Assembly: GCA_036734385.1 (NCBI GenBank)
Contig: DAIMYQ010000025.1
Location: forward strand, 1 to 22,588
DNA length: 22,588 nucleotides
Source of the DNA: JAAYPI01 sp036734385
GTDB lineage: Bacteria; Bacteroidota; Bacteroidia; Bacteroidales; Paludibacteraceae
Direction of reading: 5' to 3'
In this document: piece after piece, positions 7,741 through 15,056 of the stretch
Position numbering within the stretch: the stretch's first letter is position 1
Layout of the letters: each line of letters begins with the position of its first letter
Notes under the pieces: model-generated
Database searches by the model: none
The model's input: only the letters and a program-made list of their open reading frames with translations
Told to the model about the DNA's origin: nothing
Position numbers and translations under genes: made by a program

Positions 7741-8970
7741 CTAATTATATATCCAATATCTTTTAGATCTTTCTTTAAAAGCATTTTCGTCTTTACGCCA
7801 GTAAGACTTAATTTGATCAAAGGAATATCCATTTTTCTGCAACTGCAAACGGATGTAATTTGTTCCGCAGACTTTATCAAACATACTGAAACGTGTTGCA
7901 TCACATTCTGCAAATAAATCATGCTCGGGATATAGTCTTTTCAAAACCTGCATGATATAAAATTGAATTTCAGACACTCTTGCTTTTTCAAAATCAGTAA
8001 AAAAGAATTGAACTCCTTTTAAGTTTTTTCCTTGACCAAATCCATAATAAGGTTTGTAAGAAATAGGACGAAATATAACTCCATCCAAATGTAATGCATT
8101 CATTGATTCTGCAAACTTCTGATCATCAATCCATTCTGTTGCAAATGTTTGAAAAGGAACAGTATAACCTACCCCAATAGATATAACACCTATTTCTCCC
8201 GAAATTCCGGAAGCCGGATAGTAAGTTGCCGACTGAACATAGGGAATATGAGGAGATGTAGGAATCCATGGCAACCCTGTACTCTCAAAATGCATAGCTC
8301 TTTTCCAACCTTCCATCGAAACTATATTCAATTCACATTTTTTACCCAGCATATTCTCCTCATTGAGCATATAAGCAAGTTCTCCGCACGTTAAACCATA
8401 GATATATGGAATCTTAAATTGACTGACAAAAGATATGTATTTATCTTCAGTCAGACATCCTTCAACTTTCAATCCGCCCAACGGATTTGGACGGTCAAGA
8501 ATTACAATAGGTATTTTATTTTCCGCTGCCGCCTGCATTGCTAATCCCAAAGTACTTATAAAAGTATATGAGCGACAACCAATATCTTGTATGTCATATA
8601 CCAAAACATCTATTCCTTTCAACATTTCCGGGGTAGCCTTACGGGTGCCTCCATATAAAGAAAAAACTTTTATCCCTGTTTTTTTATCCATAGATCCTGC
8701 TACTTTTTCTCCAGCGGCAATATCTCCGCGTACGCCATGTTCCGGTGCAAATAAGGCAACAAGAGAAACACCCTTAGCTTCATGAAGAATATCTACCGTT
8801 GACCTTAAATTTGAATCTACACCTGTCGGATTGGTAATTAGACCTACCCTCTTCCCTTTGAGTATATCAAAGTTTCTTGCTTCAAGTACATCTATTCCAG
8901 TTTTAACTATCTGACAATAAACAGAACACGTCAATAAAAAAGCACATAGACTCAGCAACATTTTTTTCAT
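7741..8970 (-). CDS. namZ: Exo-beta-N-acetylmuramidase NamZ-like (DUF1343)
   Basis: This 409-residue protein has a signal peptide (about 1-19) and the full DUF1343 domain: KGKRVGLITNPTGVD (38-52), FAPEHGVRGD (74-83), YDIQDIGCRSYTF (125-137) and DRPNPLGG (159-166). A conserved C-terminal part contains PYYGFGQGKNLKGVQFF. Characterised members (glycoside hydrolase family 171, Bacillus and Tannerella) cut MurNAc from the non-reducing ends of peptidoglycan fragments outside the cytoplasm or in the periplasm. The PEHG glutamate region forms the active site in that family. It overlaps the preceding glycosyltransferase by four bases (ATGA). No MurNAc transporter or kinase is in the window, so use in wall recycling or scavenging is inferred. 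Confidence 0.88.
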   Translation of the reverse strand: MKKMLLSLCAFLLTCSVYCQIVKTGIDVLEARNFDILKGKRVGLITNPTGVDSNLRSTVDILHEAKGVSLVALFAPEHGVRGDIAAGEKVAGSMDKKTGIKVFSLYGGTRKATPEMLKGIDVLVYDIQDIGCRSYTFISTLGLAMQAAAENKIPIVILDRPNPLGGLKVEGCLTEDKYISFVSQFKIPYIYGLTCGELAYMLNEENMLGKKCELNIVSMEGWKRAMHFESTGLPWIPTSPHIPYVQSATYYPASGISGEIGVISIGVGYTVPFQTFATEWIDDQKFAESMNALHLDGVIFRPISYKPYYGFGQGKNLKGVQFFFTDFEKARVSEIQFYIMQVLKRLYPEHDLFAECDATRFSMFDKVCGTNYIRLQLQKNGYSFDQIKSYWRKDENAFKERSKRYWIYN

Positions 8971-9875
8971 TTATCTTCTTCCTTCAAGACACATAAATAA
9001 CTTAATCGATAAATATCGAACAAGAACAAACTCGGATTTGAAGACCCAAAATTGCGTTCAAAAAACTTTTGAAAACTTTTGAAAACCCATGCAAAAATGC
9101 CGCATAAACCATATTTTTCAGTCTTTTGAAAGGCTTTTACCAAACGAATATCCTTAAGAGACTCTTTGCAAGTGGAATTTCTGTACAACCCATAGAGATT
9201 TTTTACGGCTTTTCGAACTTTTTGCAAATACAAATCTAAATCATCTATAAAAACCTGAAACATCTGATTATCAATATGATAAACAGGTATTTTATGTTGT
9301 TCCAATTGTATTCCAAACCAAGTATCTTCATAACCATATCCACTGATCGTTTCATCAAAATGAATCGCTTCAAAAGCCTCTCTATGTATTAAAAAATTAA
9401 ATGAGCTAAAATATCTATATGGAAACTTTTGTCTGTTTTCAGCGGAAATTTCTTCCCTATTTTTACCATACTTCCAACGAAATAAAGTTTCTCTTGCTAT
9501 TGGAGGTTGTTCCGAATATTTATATCCGCCACAAACCACGAAAGGGATTTTTTTATCCTCTATTTGAAACAAATATCTTTGCAAAAAAAATGAATCTGCA
9601 GGAAAAGTATCGCAATCCATAAACAAAAAATAATGATACGTAGCCATTTCTGCGAGACGGTTACGAATGGCTGATCGTCCAATATTTTCAGGTAGCTCTA
9701 TAAATTTGCAATAAGGAAACGATAACGCCGTCCGATTTTCTTCTTTATAACAAAAAGAAGCATCATCCATAGCGACAATTTCGTATGAAATAGACAGTAA
9801 CTCTGCTTGTCGTCGCAACTCTTCTATTAGGGTAGAACAATTTTGATTGTATATGGGAATTAGAATAGAAATCAT
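8967..9875 (-). CDS. Family 2 glycosyltransferase, soluble GT-A type
   Basis: This 302-residue protein begins ISILIPIYNQN. It has a donor-binding MDDAS segment (36-40), a metal-binding DCD in FMDCDTF (87-89) and the acceptor/catalytic GYEDTWFG (181-188), which resembles the ED motif of N-acetylgalactosaminyltransferase- or chondroitin-type GT2 enzymes. No transmembrane segment is convincing, so it is probably cytosolic or peripheral. Donor and acceptor cannot be told from sequence. It overlaps namZ by ATGA and so is cotranscribed with it, but a functional link between a glycan-making enzyme and a muramidase is only an inference. No TAnnTTTG box is seen in the 100 bp upstream. Confidence 0.87.
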   Translation of the reverse strand: MISILIPIYNQNCSTLIEELRRQAELLSISYEIVAMDDASFCYKEENRTALSFPYCKFIELPENIGRSAIRNRLAEMATYHYFLFMDCDTFPADSFFLQRYLFQIEDKKIPFVVCGGYKYSEQPPIARETLFRWKYGKNREEISAENRQKFPYRYFSSFNFLIHREAFEAIHFDETISGYGYEDTWFGIQLEQHKIPVYHIDNQMFQVFIDDLDLYLQKVRKAVKNLYGLYRNSTCKESLKDIRLVKAFQKTEKYGLCGIFAWVFKSFQKFFERNFGSSNPSLFLFDIYRLSYLCVLKEEDK

Positions 9876-9973
9876 CGAGTATATAAATATTGAAATACTT
9901 TTTGCTAAGGTTCTTTTATCAAAACTTTGTTAAAGATACAACGGTTTTTTATAACTTTCAATTTATTTTAATC

Positions 9974-10005
9974 AAAAAGAGTTGCCCGATATTGGGCAAC
10001 TCTTC
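9974..10005 (-). terminator. Terminator after the biotin carrier gene
   Basis: AGAGTTGCCC (9978-9987) pairs with GGGCAACTCT (9994-10003) over a 6-nt loop. On the minus strand the hairpin is followed by TTTTTGATT. It lies 8 nt beyond the carrier stop codon and separates it from the downstream glycosyltransferase gene. Confidence 0.88.
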
Positions 10006-10011
10006 TATTTG

Positions 10012-10338
10012 TTATTCTATTTCAATCATCAAAAAATTCTTTGGAATTTTCTCTCCGATTTTCACATTGATCTTTTTTATTATTCCATCGAAAGGCATTT
10101 CAATTTTATTTTGCATTTTCATAGCTTCCAAACGGAGTAATAACTCTCCTTTTTTAACCTTCTGCCCTTCTTTCACATCAACTTCAATGATAGTACCAGG
10201 TATATGCGACTTTATTTCGCATTCATTTGGTTTTTCCCAGACAGTTCTATTTTTAAATTTTTCAGTAAGTAACGTTTTATATTTACGTGCTGTTACTGCA
10301 AAATCTACCAATTCATTTTTTTGGATTTCTTCAGACAT
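10012..10338 (-). CDS. Biotin carrier subunit of an acyl-CoA carboxylase/decarboxylase
   Basis: This 108-residue protein has a C-terminal biotinyl domain (about 38-108) centred on EAMKMQN, with Lys74 as the predicted biotinylation site. The half-site repeats IPGTIIEVDVKEGQKVKKGE and FDGIIKKINVKIGEKI are typical of the fold. The 37-residue N-terminal part (VDFAVTARKYKTLLTEKFKNR) lacks the Ala/Pro-rich linker common in decarboxylase gamma subunits. The ATG at 10338 was chosen over a TTG at 10359. It follows the carboxyltransferase gene after 72 bp and should shuttle carboxyl groups to it, either in methylmalonyl-CoA decarboxylase or in a propionyl-CoA-type carboxylase. Confidence 0.88.
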   Translation of the reverse strand: MSEEIQKNELVDFAVTARKYKTLLTEKFKNRTVWEKPNECEIKSHIPGTIIEVDVKEGQKVKKGELLLRLEAMKMQNKIEMPFDGIIKKINVKIGEKIPKNFLMIEIE

Positions 10339-10410
10339 AATTTTATTTTTTACAGTCAAACGTCAATAATTCAATTCATTTATCTCTCACCAACGCATAA
10401 CCTATTTTTA

Positions 10411-11955
10411 TCAAAATGGAGGAATTCCATGTTTCTTTTCCGGACGAGGATCTACTTTATCTTTTGATACCAAAAGAGTATGAAGTAACAAACTACGAGT
10501 CTGGTCGGGTTCAATCACAGCATCAATGTAACCCTTAGATGCAGCGACAAAAGGATTTGCAAATTTTTCTACATATTCTTTAACCTTTTCAGCACGCATG
10601 GCATTTTGATCTGCAGCTTCTTTTATTTCTTTTGCAAAGATAATATTAGCGGCTCCTTCCGGTCCCATTACTGCAATTTCAGCAGAAGGAAGAGCAAATA
10701 CAAAATCTGCCCCTAAATGGCGTGAATTCATGGCAATATAACCACCGCCATAAGCTTTTCTTAAAATAACAGTGATTTTTGGCACCGTAGCTTCTGAATA
10801 GGCATACAAAACCTTGGCTCCATGACGGATAACTCCTGCATGTTCTTGGTCAGCTCCCGGTAAATAACCCGGCATATCTTCAAATGTAACCAATGGAATA
10901 TTGAATGAATCGCAAAAACGAATAAAACGAGCTGCTTTATCTGCACTATCGCAATCCAATACACCAGCCAAATAAAGAGGTTGGTTAGCAACAAAACCAA
11001 CTGTTTCTCCATCCATACGGGCAAAACCGATAACAATATTCGGAGCAAAAAGCTCTTGTACTTCAAAGAAATCAGAACTATCAACTACAGAGCGGATAAT
11101 ATCACGAACGTCGTAAGGTTGTTTTGGGTCAGAAGGAATTATTTCTCCGATTCTCTTTTTAAACGTTGGAGCCTTAGGCTCAATACTATGTGCTTTTTTG
11201 ATGTTGTTAGCAGGAAGAAGGCTTATCAATTTTTTGATTTGTTCAAAACACTCAAGTTCTCCTTTAGCATAAAAATGAGCATTACCTGTTATTTTAGCAT
11301 GTACCATAGCACCGCCTAATTCTTCTTGTGAAATCACTTCACCTAGAACAGATTCTACTACATTCGGACCAGTGATAAACATCTTTGAAATATTTTCTAC
11401 TACAAAAACAAAGTCCGTAAGAGCCGGAGAATAAACTGCTCCACCTGCACAAGGACCTAATATAACAGAAATTTGAGGAATAACACCAGAAGCCATTGTA
11501 TTTCGGTAGAAAATCTCTCCATAACCAGCCAAAGCACCTATACCTTCTTGAATACGAGCACCACCCGAATCATTGATTCCAATACAAGGAACTTTCATTT
11601 TCAAAGCATGATCCATAATTTTAGTAATCTTGCGAGCATGTTTTAAACCTAAAGATCCCCCCATTACGGTAAAATCTTGGGCGTAAATACATACCGGATT
11701 ACCAAACATTGTACCAATACCAGTTATAACACCATCGCCATGAAGCGTTTTTTTATCCATTCCAAAGTTACGTTCTTCATGTTCTACAAACAAATCGTAC
11801 TCATAAAATGAATTTTCATCAAGCAACGACAAGATACGTTCGCGAGCTGTCAATTTCCCCATTGCGTTTTGTTTCTCAATGGCAGCATCTCCACCACCTT
11901 TTTGAAAGATAGCAGTCTTTTCCCGCAATTCTAAAATGTCTTTTTCTAATGACAT
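10411..11955 (-). CDS. mmdA: Methylmalonyl-CoA decarboxylase alpha / propionyl-CoA carboxylase beta (carboxyltransferase)
   Basis: This 514-residue carboxyltransferase has the usual length. The N-terminal crotonase-like half carries the acyl-CoA oxyanion motif NDSGGARIQEG (128-138) and GPCAGGAVYSPALTDF (167-182). The C-terminal half carries the biotin-side GGGYIAMNSRHLGADF (about 415-430), and the protein ends DPRPEKKHGIPPF as family members do. In Bacteroidota such proteins interconvert methylmalonyl-CoA and propionyl-CoA during propionate formation. The biotin carrier gene follows. The membrane sodium-pump beta subunit, an OadG-like subunit, methylmalonyl-CoA epimerase and biotin carboxylase are all absent here, so decarboxylase versus carboxylase cannot be decided from this locus. 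Confidence 0.9.
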   Translation of the reverse strand: MSLEKDILELREKTAIFQKGGGDAAIEKQNAMGKLTARERILSLLDENSFYEYDLFVEHEERNFGMDKKTLHGDGVITGIGTMFGNPVCIYAQDFTVMGGSLGLKHARKITKIMDHALKMKVPCIGINDSGGARIQEGIGALAGYGEIFYRNTMASGVIPQISVILGPCAGGAVYSPALTDFVFVVENISKMFITGPNVVESVLGEVISQEELGGAMVHAKITGNAHFYAKGELECFEQIKKLISLLPANNIKKAHSIEPKAPTFKKRIGEIIPSDPKQPYDVRDIIRSVVDSSDFFEVQELFAPNIVIGFARMDGETVGFVANQPLYLAGVLDCDSADKAARFIRFCDSFNIPLVTFEDMPGYLPGADQEHAGVIRHGAKVLYAYSEATVPKITVILRKAYGGGYIAMNSRHLGADFVFALPSAEIAVMGPEGAANIIFAKEIKEAADQNAMRAEKVKEYVEKFANPFVAASKGYIDAVIEPDQTRSLLLHTLLVSKDKVDPRPEKKHGIPPF

Positions 11956-12001
11956 AATTGTTTTACTGTTTAGTGAATATTTTAAAAATTACAATGAAGT
12001 G

Positions 12002-12029
12002 CAAAGTTACTAATTTCTTTTATTTACAA
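12002..12029 (-). promoter_or_regulatory. Promoter for the carboxyltransferase/biotin carrier pair
   Basis: On the minus strand TAACTTTG (12002-12009) fits TAnnTTTG exactly, with TTG (12027-12029) 17 bp before it, slightly closer than the usual 19-21. It gives a leader of about 40 nt before the ATG at 11955. Confidence 0.65.
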
Positions 12030-12146
12030 TAGTTTTGTTTCAACTAATTATAGTATGTTTTTATAGTTAGTTGATTATTAGATTATTATAATACACAAAA
12101 TAAGTATTAATGTGCAATTCATTCTTTTTTTCAAAAAAATATCGAC

Positions 12147-12180
12147 AAAAAAAATAGACCTTTTTAAGGTCTATTTTTTT
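12147..12180 (-). terminator. Terminator after serS
   Basis: AATAGACCTT and AAGGTCTATT form a stem with A and T runs on both sides, so it could work in either direction. It lies 43 nt beyond the serS stop codon. The remaining 12030-12146 stretch is A/T-rich with no gene seen. Confidence 0.85.
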
Positions 12181-12222
12181 ATACAAAGTTGTATAACTTA
12201 CAATATATTAGGACTTACCATG

Positions 12223-13494
12223 TTAATTGATGATATCAAAACCGGTAAATGGTACCAAGGCTTTAGGAATTTTAATTCCTTCCGGTGTCTGATTATTTTC
12301 CAACAAAGCTGCCACAATTCTTGGTAAAGCCATCGCACTACCATTTAATGTATGACAAAGATTTGTTTTTTTATCTCCTGTTCTGAAACGACATTTTAGT
12401 CTATTGGCTTGATAGCTTTCGAAATTAGATACAGAACTTACCTCCAACCAACGTTGTTGAGCTGCAGAATATACTTCAAAATCAAACGTAAGTGCCGATG
12501 TAAAACTTATGTCTCCACCACACAAACGAAGGATACGCCAAGGAAGCTCCAATTTATCAACCAATGTTTGAACATAATCAACCATTTGTTGAAGCGTTTC
12601 ATACGACTTGTCAGGATGCTGTATTTGCACAATTTCCACTTTGTCAAATTGATGTAAACGATTCAAGCCCCTAACATCCTTGCCATAAGAGCCGGCTTCT
12701 CTACGAAAACAGGCCGAATACGCCGTATTTTTTATAGGAAGATCCTTTTCATTCAAAATAACATCACGGTACAAGTTAGTTACCGGCACCTCAGCTGTCG
12801 GTATTAAGTACAAATCATCAAGCGTGCAATGGTACATTTGACCCTCCTTATCAGGAAGTTGTCCTGTTCCATAGCCGGAAGCGGCATTGACCACATAAGG
12901 TGGTTGAATCTCAAGGTAACCTGCTGCATTTGCGTTAGACAAGAAAAAACTAATCAATGCTCTTTGTAACTGTGCTCCTTTACCCTTATATACAGGAAAC
13001 CCTGCTCCTGATATTTTCACACCAAGTTCAAAGTCAATCAAGTCGTATTTTTTTGCCAAATCCCAATGAGGAAGGGCATTAGCTGGCAAGGTAGGTATTA
13101 GCCCACCCATTTTTTCCACAATGTTATCTTCGGCACCTTTACCTTCGGGAACACTACTGTGTGGCAAATTAGGAATTTGCACTAACAAATCAACCAAAGC
13201 TTTTTCTGCAGCATCAAGTTCTGCCGAAAGTTGTTTGCTTTTTTCCTTTAGCAAGGCTGTTTTTTCTTTTGAAGCATCGGCTTCTTCCTTTTTGCCTTGC
13301 TTGAACAATTCACCAATTATCTTCGACAAGCCATTGACTTCGGCCAAAATTTCATCCAGTTGTGTTTGTTTATTTTTACGTAAGGTATCCAAGGAAACTA
13401 CCCTTGCTATAATTTCCTTACCATCAAAATGTTTTTTTGCTAAACGAGCAATAACATCATCGGTGTTTTCTGTTATGTATTTTGTTGTAAGCAT
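12223..13494 (-). CDS. serS: Seryl-tRNA synthetase
   Basis: This 423-residue class II aminoacyl-tRNA synthetase charges tRNA-Ser, and also tRNA-Sec where present. The N-terminal antiparallel coiled coil that grips the long variable arm of tRNA-Ser spans about residues 30-105. Motif 2 is visible as FRREAGSYGKDVRGLNRLHQFDKVE, and motif 3 lies in LNGSAMALPRIVAALLEN near the C terminus. The serine-specific insert TAEVPVTN is present. Length and all key motifs are normal. It starts only about 13 nt after a strong hairpin that follows rpmA, and no TAnnTTTG box is seen between them, so it may depend on read-through from the ribosomal protein genes. It ends at its own terminator. Confidence 0.97.
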   Translation of the reverse strand: MLTTKYITENTDDVIARLAKKHFDGKEIIARVVSLDTLRKNKQTQLDEILAEVNGLSKIIGELFKQGKKEEADASKEKTALLKEKSKQLSAELDAAEKALVDLLVQIPNLPHSSVPEGKGAEDNIVEKMGGLIPTLPANALPHWDLAKKYDLIDFELGVKISGAGFPVYKGKGAQLQRALISFFLSNANAAGYLEIQPPYVVNAASGYGTGQLPDKEGQMYHCTLDDLYLIPTAEVPVTNLYRDVILNEKDLPIKNTAYSACFRREAGSYGKDVRGLNRLHQFDKVEIVQIQHPDKSYETLQQMVDYVQTLVDKLELPWRILRLCGGDISFTSALTFDFEVYSAAQQRWLEVSSVSNFESYQANRLKCRFRTGDKKTNLCHTLNGSAMALPRIVAALLENNQTPEGIKIPKALVPFTGFDIIN

Positions 13495-13506
13495 ATTTGT
13501 AAAAAT

Positions 13507-13554
13507 AAAAACCTCACCTTTACTTCTTTCGAGAAGATAAGAGGAGAGGTTTTA
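13507..13554 (-). terminator. Long hairpin between rpmA and serS (terminator or attenuator)
   Basis: On the minus strand AAAACCTC (outer) pairs with GAGGTTTT, enclosing CTTCT/AGAAG around the loop CGAAAG, followed by TTTTATTTTT. It looks like the rpmA terminator but ends only 13 nt before the serS ATG, with no promoter visible in between, so partial termination or attenuation is possible. Confidence 0.75.
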
Positions 13555-13573
13555 ATATTATTTTCTAAAAAGT

Positions 13574-13837
13574 TTAGTTTTTCTCGATTGGTTGTATAGA
13601 TACAAACGAACGATTATCTTTTCTTCTTCTAAATACTACATTACCATCAATTAGAGCAAATAAAGTATGATCTTTACCTATTCCCATATTTTCACCGGGA
13701 TGATGAACCGTACCACGTTGTCTGATTACGATGTTACCAGCTTTTGCAAATTGTCCACCAAAAATCTTTACTCCAAGTCGTTTACTTTCTGACTCACGTC
13801 CGTTCTTAGAACTACCGACGCCTTTTTTATGTGCCAT
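13574..13837 (-). CDS. rpmA: 50S ribosomal protein L27
   Basis: This 87-residue L27 opens with MAHKKGVGSSKNGRESESKRLGVK and contains the conserved GNIVIRQRGTVHHPGENMGIGKDHTLFALIDG core. The flexible N-terminal tail reaches the peptidyl-transferase centre. It has no cleavable N-terminal extension of the Firmicutes kind, as expected for Bacteroidota. It follows rplU by 20 nt in the usual rplU-rpmA order and is followed by the hairpin before serS. Length normal, assignment certain. Confidence 0.98.
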   Translation of the reverse strand: MAHKKGVGSSKNGRESESKRLGVKIFGGQFAKAGNIVIRQRGTVHHPGENMGIGKDHTLFALIDGNVVFRRRKDNRSFVSIQPIEKN

Positions 13838-13857
13838 TTCTTATACTTCTTTATTCG

Positions 13858-14169
13858 TTAAGCAACTACTTCTTTAATCATTAACTCTGTAAAACATTGA
13901 CGGTGACCGTTTCTAGCTCTGTAACCTTTTCTTCTTTTCTTTTTGAAGACAATTACTTTTTCTCCCTTCACGTGAGAAAGAACTTCAGCTACCACTTTAG
14001 CTCCTTTTACAGTTGGCAAACCAACTTTCACTTTTCCGTCGACATCAACAAGTAGAACATTTTCAAATTCTACAGTTGCACCACGTTCTTCATTCAAGCG
14101 ATGAACAAACAATCTTCTGTCTTTTTCAACTCTAAACTGTTGTCCCGCAATTTCAACAATAGCGTACAT
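13858..14169 (-). CDS. rplU: 50S ribosomal protein L21
   Basis: This 103-residue L21 starts MYAIVEIAGQQFRVEKDRRLFVHRL and contains the basic, rRNA-binding KVIVFKKKRRKGYRARNGHRQCFTELMI region. It binds 23S rRNA in the large subunit. It leads the rplU-rpmA operon, which has a clear promoter about 80 bp upstream and a structured leader between promoter and ATG that may be a regulatory target. Confidence 0.98.
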   Translation of the reverse strand: MYAIVEIAGQQFRVEKDRRLFVHRLNEERGATVEFENVLLVDVDGKVKVGLPTVKGAKVVAEVLSHVKGEKVIVFKKKRRKGYRARNGHRQCFTELMIKEVVA

Positions 14170-14174
14170 ACTTA

Positions 14175-14236
14175 TAAAATATTTTTATAATGATACCTTC
14201 GTGAGGTGAATACAAAGAGTATTACTTGTTTACCTC
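14175..14236 (-). promoter_or_regulatory. Structured 5' leader of rplU (candidate ribosomal-protein leader)
   Basis: Between the predicted transcription start (about 14247) and the rplU ATG, the minus strand can form a hairpin: GAGGT (14232-14236) with ACCTC, and AATAC with GTATT, around the loop TCTTT. It leaves an asymmetric internal loop. A second A/T palindrome (TTATAAAAATATTTTATAA, about 14172-14190) lies next to the start codon. Autoregulatory leaders are common for rplU operons in other phyla; whether this one binds L21 is untested. Confidence 0.45.
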
Positions 14237-14251
14237 TACGAAATCAGGTTG

Positions 14252-14282
14252 CAAAATTAAGATTTTTTTCATTGTTAGCAAA
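14252..14282 (-). promoter_or_regulatory. Promoter for rplU-rpmA
   Basis: TTTG (14279-14282), 19 bp, TAATTTTG (14252-14259) on the minus strand: a complete match to the Bacteroidota consensus. It lies just past the stop codon of the MBL hydrolase gene. Confidence 0.85.
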
Positions 14283-14303
14283 TAATTTGCTTGTTTTTTT
14301 GCA

Positions 14304-15050
14304 CTACAAAGAGATTTTAAGCCCATCATAAGCAAAAAAAACATTGTCAGGCAATCGTTTTTCTGTTTCTGCTTGTTTTCCCATTTCATGGCTCATGTGA
14401 GTTAAATAGACCTTCTTTGCCTTGGTGCTCTGAGCAAAATCGAGAGCTTCCTGCAAAGAAAAATGCGAAAAATGCGATTTTAGACGCAAGGCATCAACTA
14501 CCAACACATCCAAATCGGACAATTTGGATAATTCTGCGTCATCGATATAACTTACATCCGTTATATAAGCAAATCTTTCAATTCTGAAGCCTAAAATGGG
14601 TAATACGGAATGGGCAACACGTATAGGTATGATTGGAATATCGTCAATGTTAAAGGGCTTATTTTCAATCTCATTGAGTGAGATTTGGGGAACACCCGGA
14701 TATTTACTTTCGCCAAAACAATACGGTAGATTTCTGAGAATAATGTCACAAACACGTTTTTCAGCATAGATGGGGGTACTGCCAAAATTCCGCAAATCAT
14801 CAATTCCATTGAGATGATCGTAATGTTCATGAGTAATCAAAACGGCTGAAATATCGGTTATTTTATTACGCAATACTTGCTGTCTAAAATCGGGTCCGCA
14901 ATCTATCAAGACATTCTTATTTTTTACTGTGACAATGACCGAAGAACGCAAACGTTTATCTCGTGGGTCATCTGACAAACAAGTGGCACAATTACAATTG
15001 ATATAAGGAATGCCGGTTGATGTTCCGGTTCCCAAAAATAGCACATCCAT
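14304..15050 (-). CDS. PhnP-like MBL-fold metallohydrolase (phosphodiesterase type)
   Basis: This 248-residue metallo-beta-lactamase-fold enzyme starts LFLGTGTSTGIPYINCNCATC, like PhnP, whose Cys cluster (here CNCATC, 19-24) holds a structural zinc. The dinuclear site HEHYDHLNG (74-82), LIDCGPDFRQQ (48-58), AHSVLP, YITDVSY and a late LTHMSHE supply the metal ligands. Relatives hydrolyse cyclic phosphodiesters or other phosphodiesters; the substrate is unknown here because no phosphonate (phn) genes are adjacent. It starts 6 nt after the RsmF-like gene stop, so the two are cotranscribed. Confidence 0.88.
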   Translation of the reverse strand: MDVLFLGTGTSTGIPYINCNCATCLSDDPRDKRLRSSVIVTVKNKNVLIDCGPDFRQQVLRNKITDISAVLITHEHYDHLNGIDDLRNFGSTPIYAEKRVCDIILRNLPYCFGESKYPGVPQISLNEIENKPFNIDDIPIIPIRVAHSVLPILGFRIERFAYITDVSYIDDAELSKLSDLDVLVVDALRLKSHFSHFSLQEALDFAQSTKAKKVYLTHMSHEMGKQAETEKRLPDNVFFAYDGLKISL

Positions 15051-15056
15051 GATTGA

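Noticed and set aside
7716..7922. N-terminal extension of the DUF4491 gene
   Set aside because: It overlaps the 3' coding end of namZ in another frame and does not resemble the family, whose members begin near MxFLGxxHLIGL.
9890..10369. Plus-strand open frame of 159 codons
   Set aside because: It is antisense to the biotin carrier gene, has low-complexity Phe/Ser-rich content, and crosses the terminator hairpin.
13121..13540. Plus-strand open frame of 139 codons opposite serS
   Set aside because: Ser/Ala-rich antisense of the serS coiled coil and no promoter.
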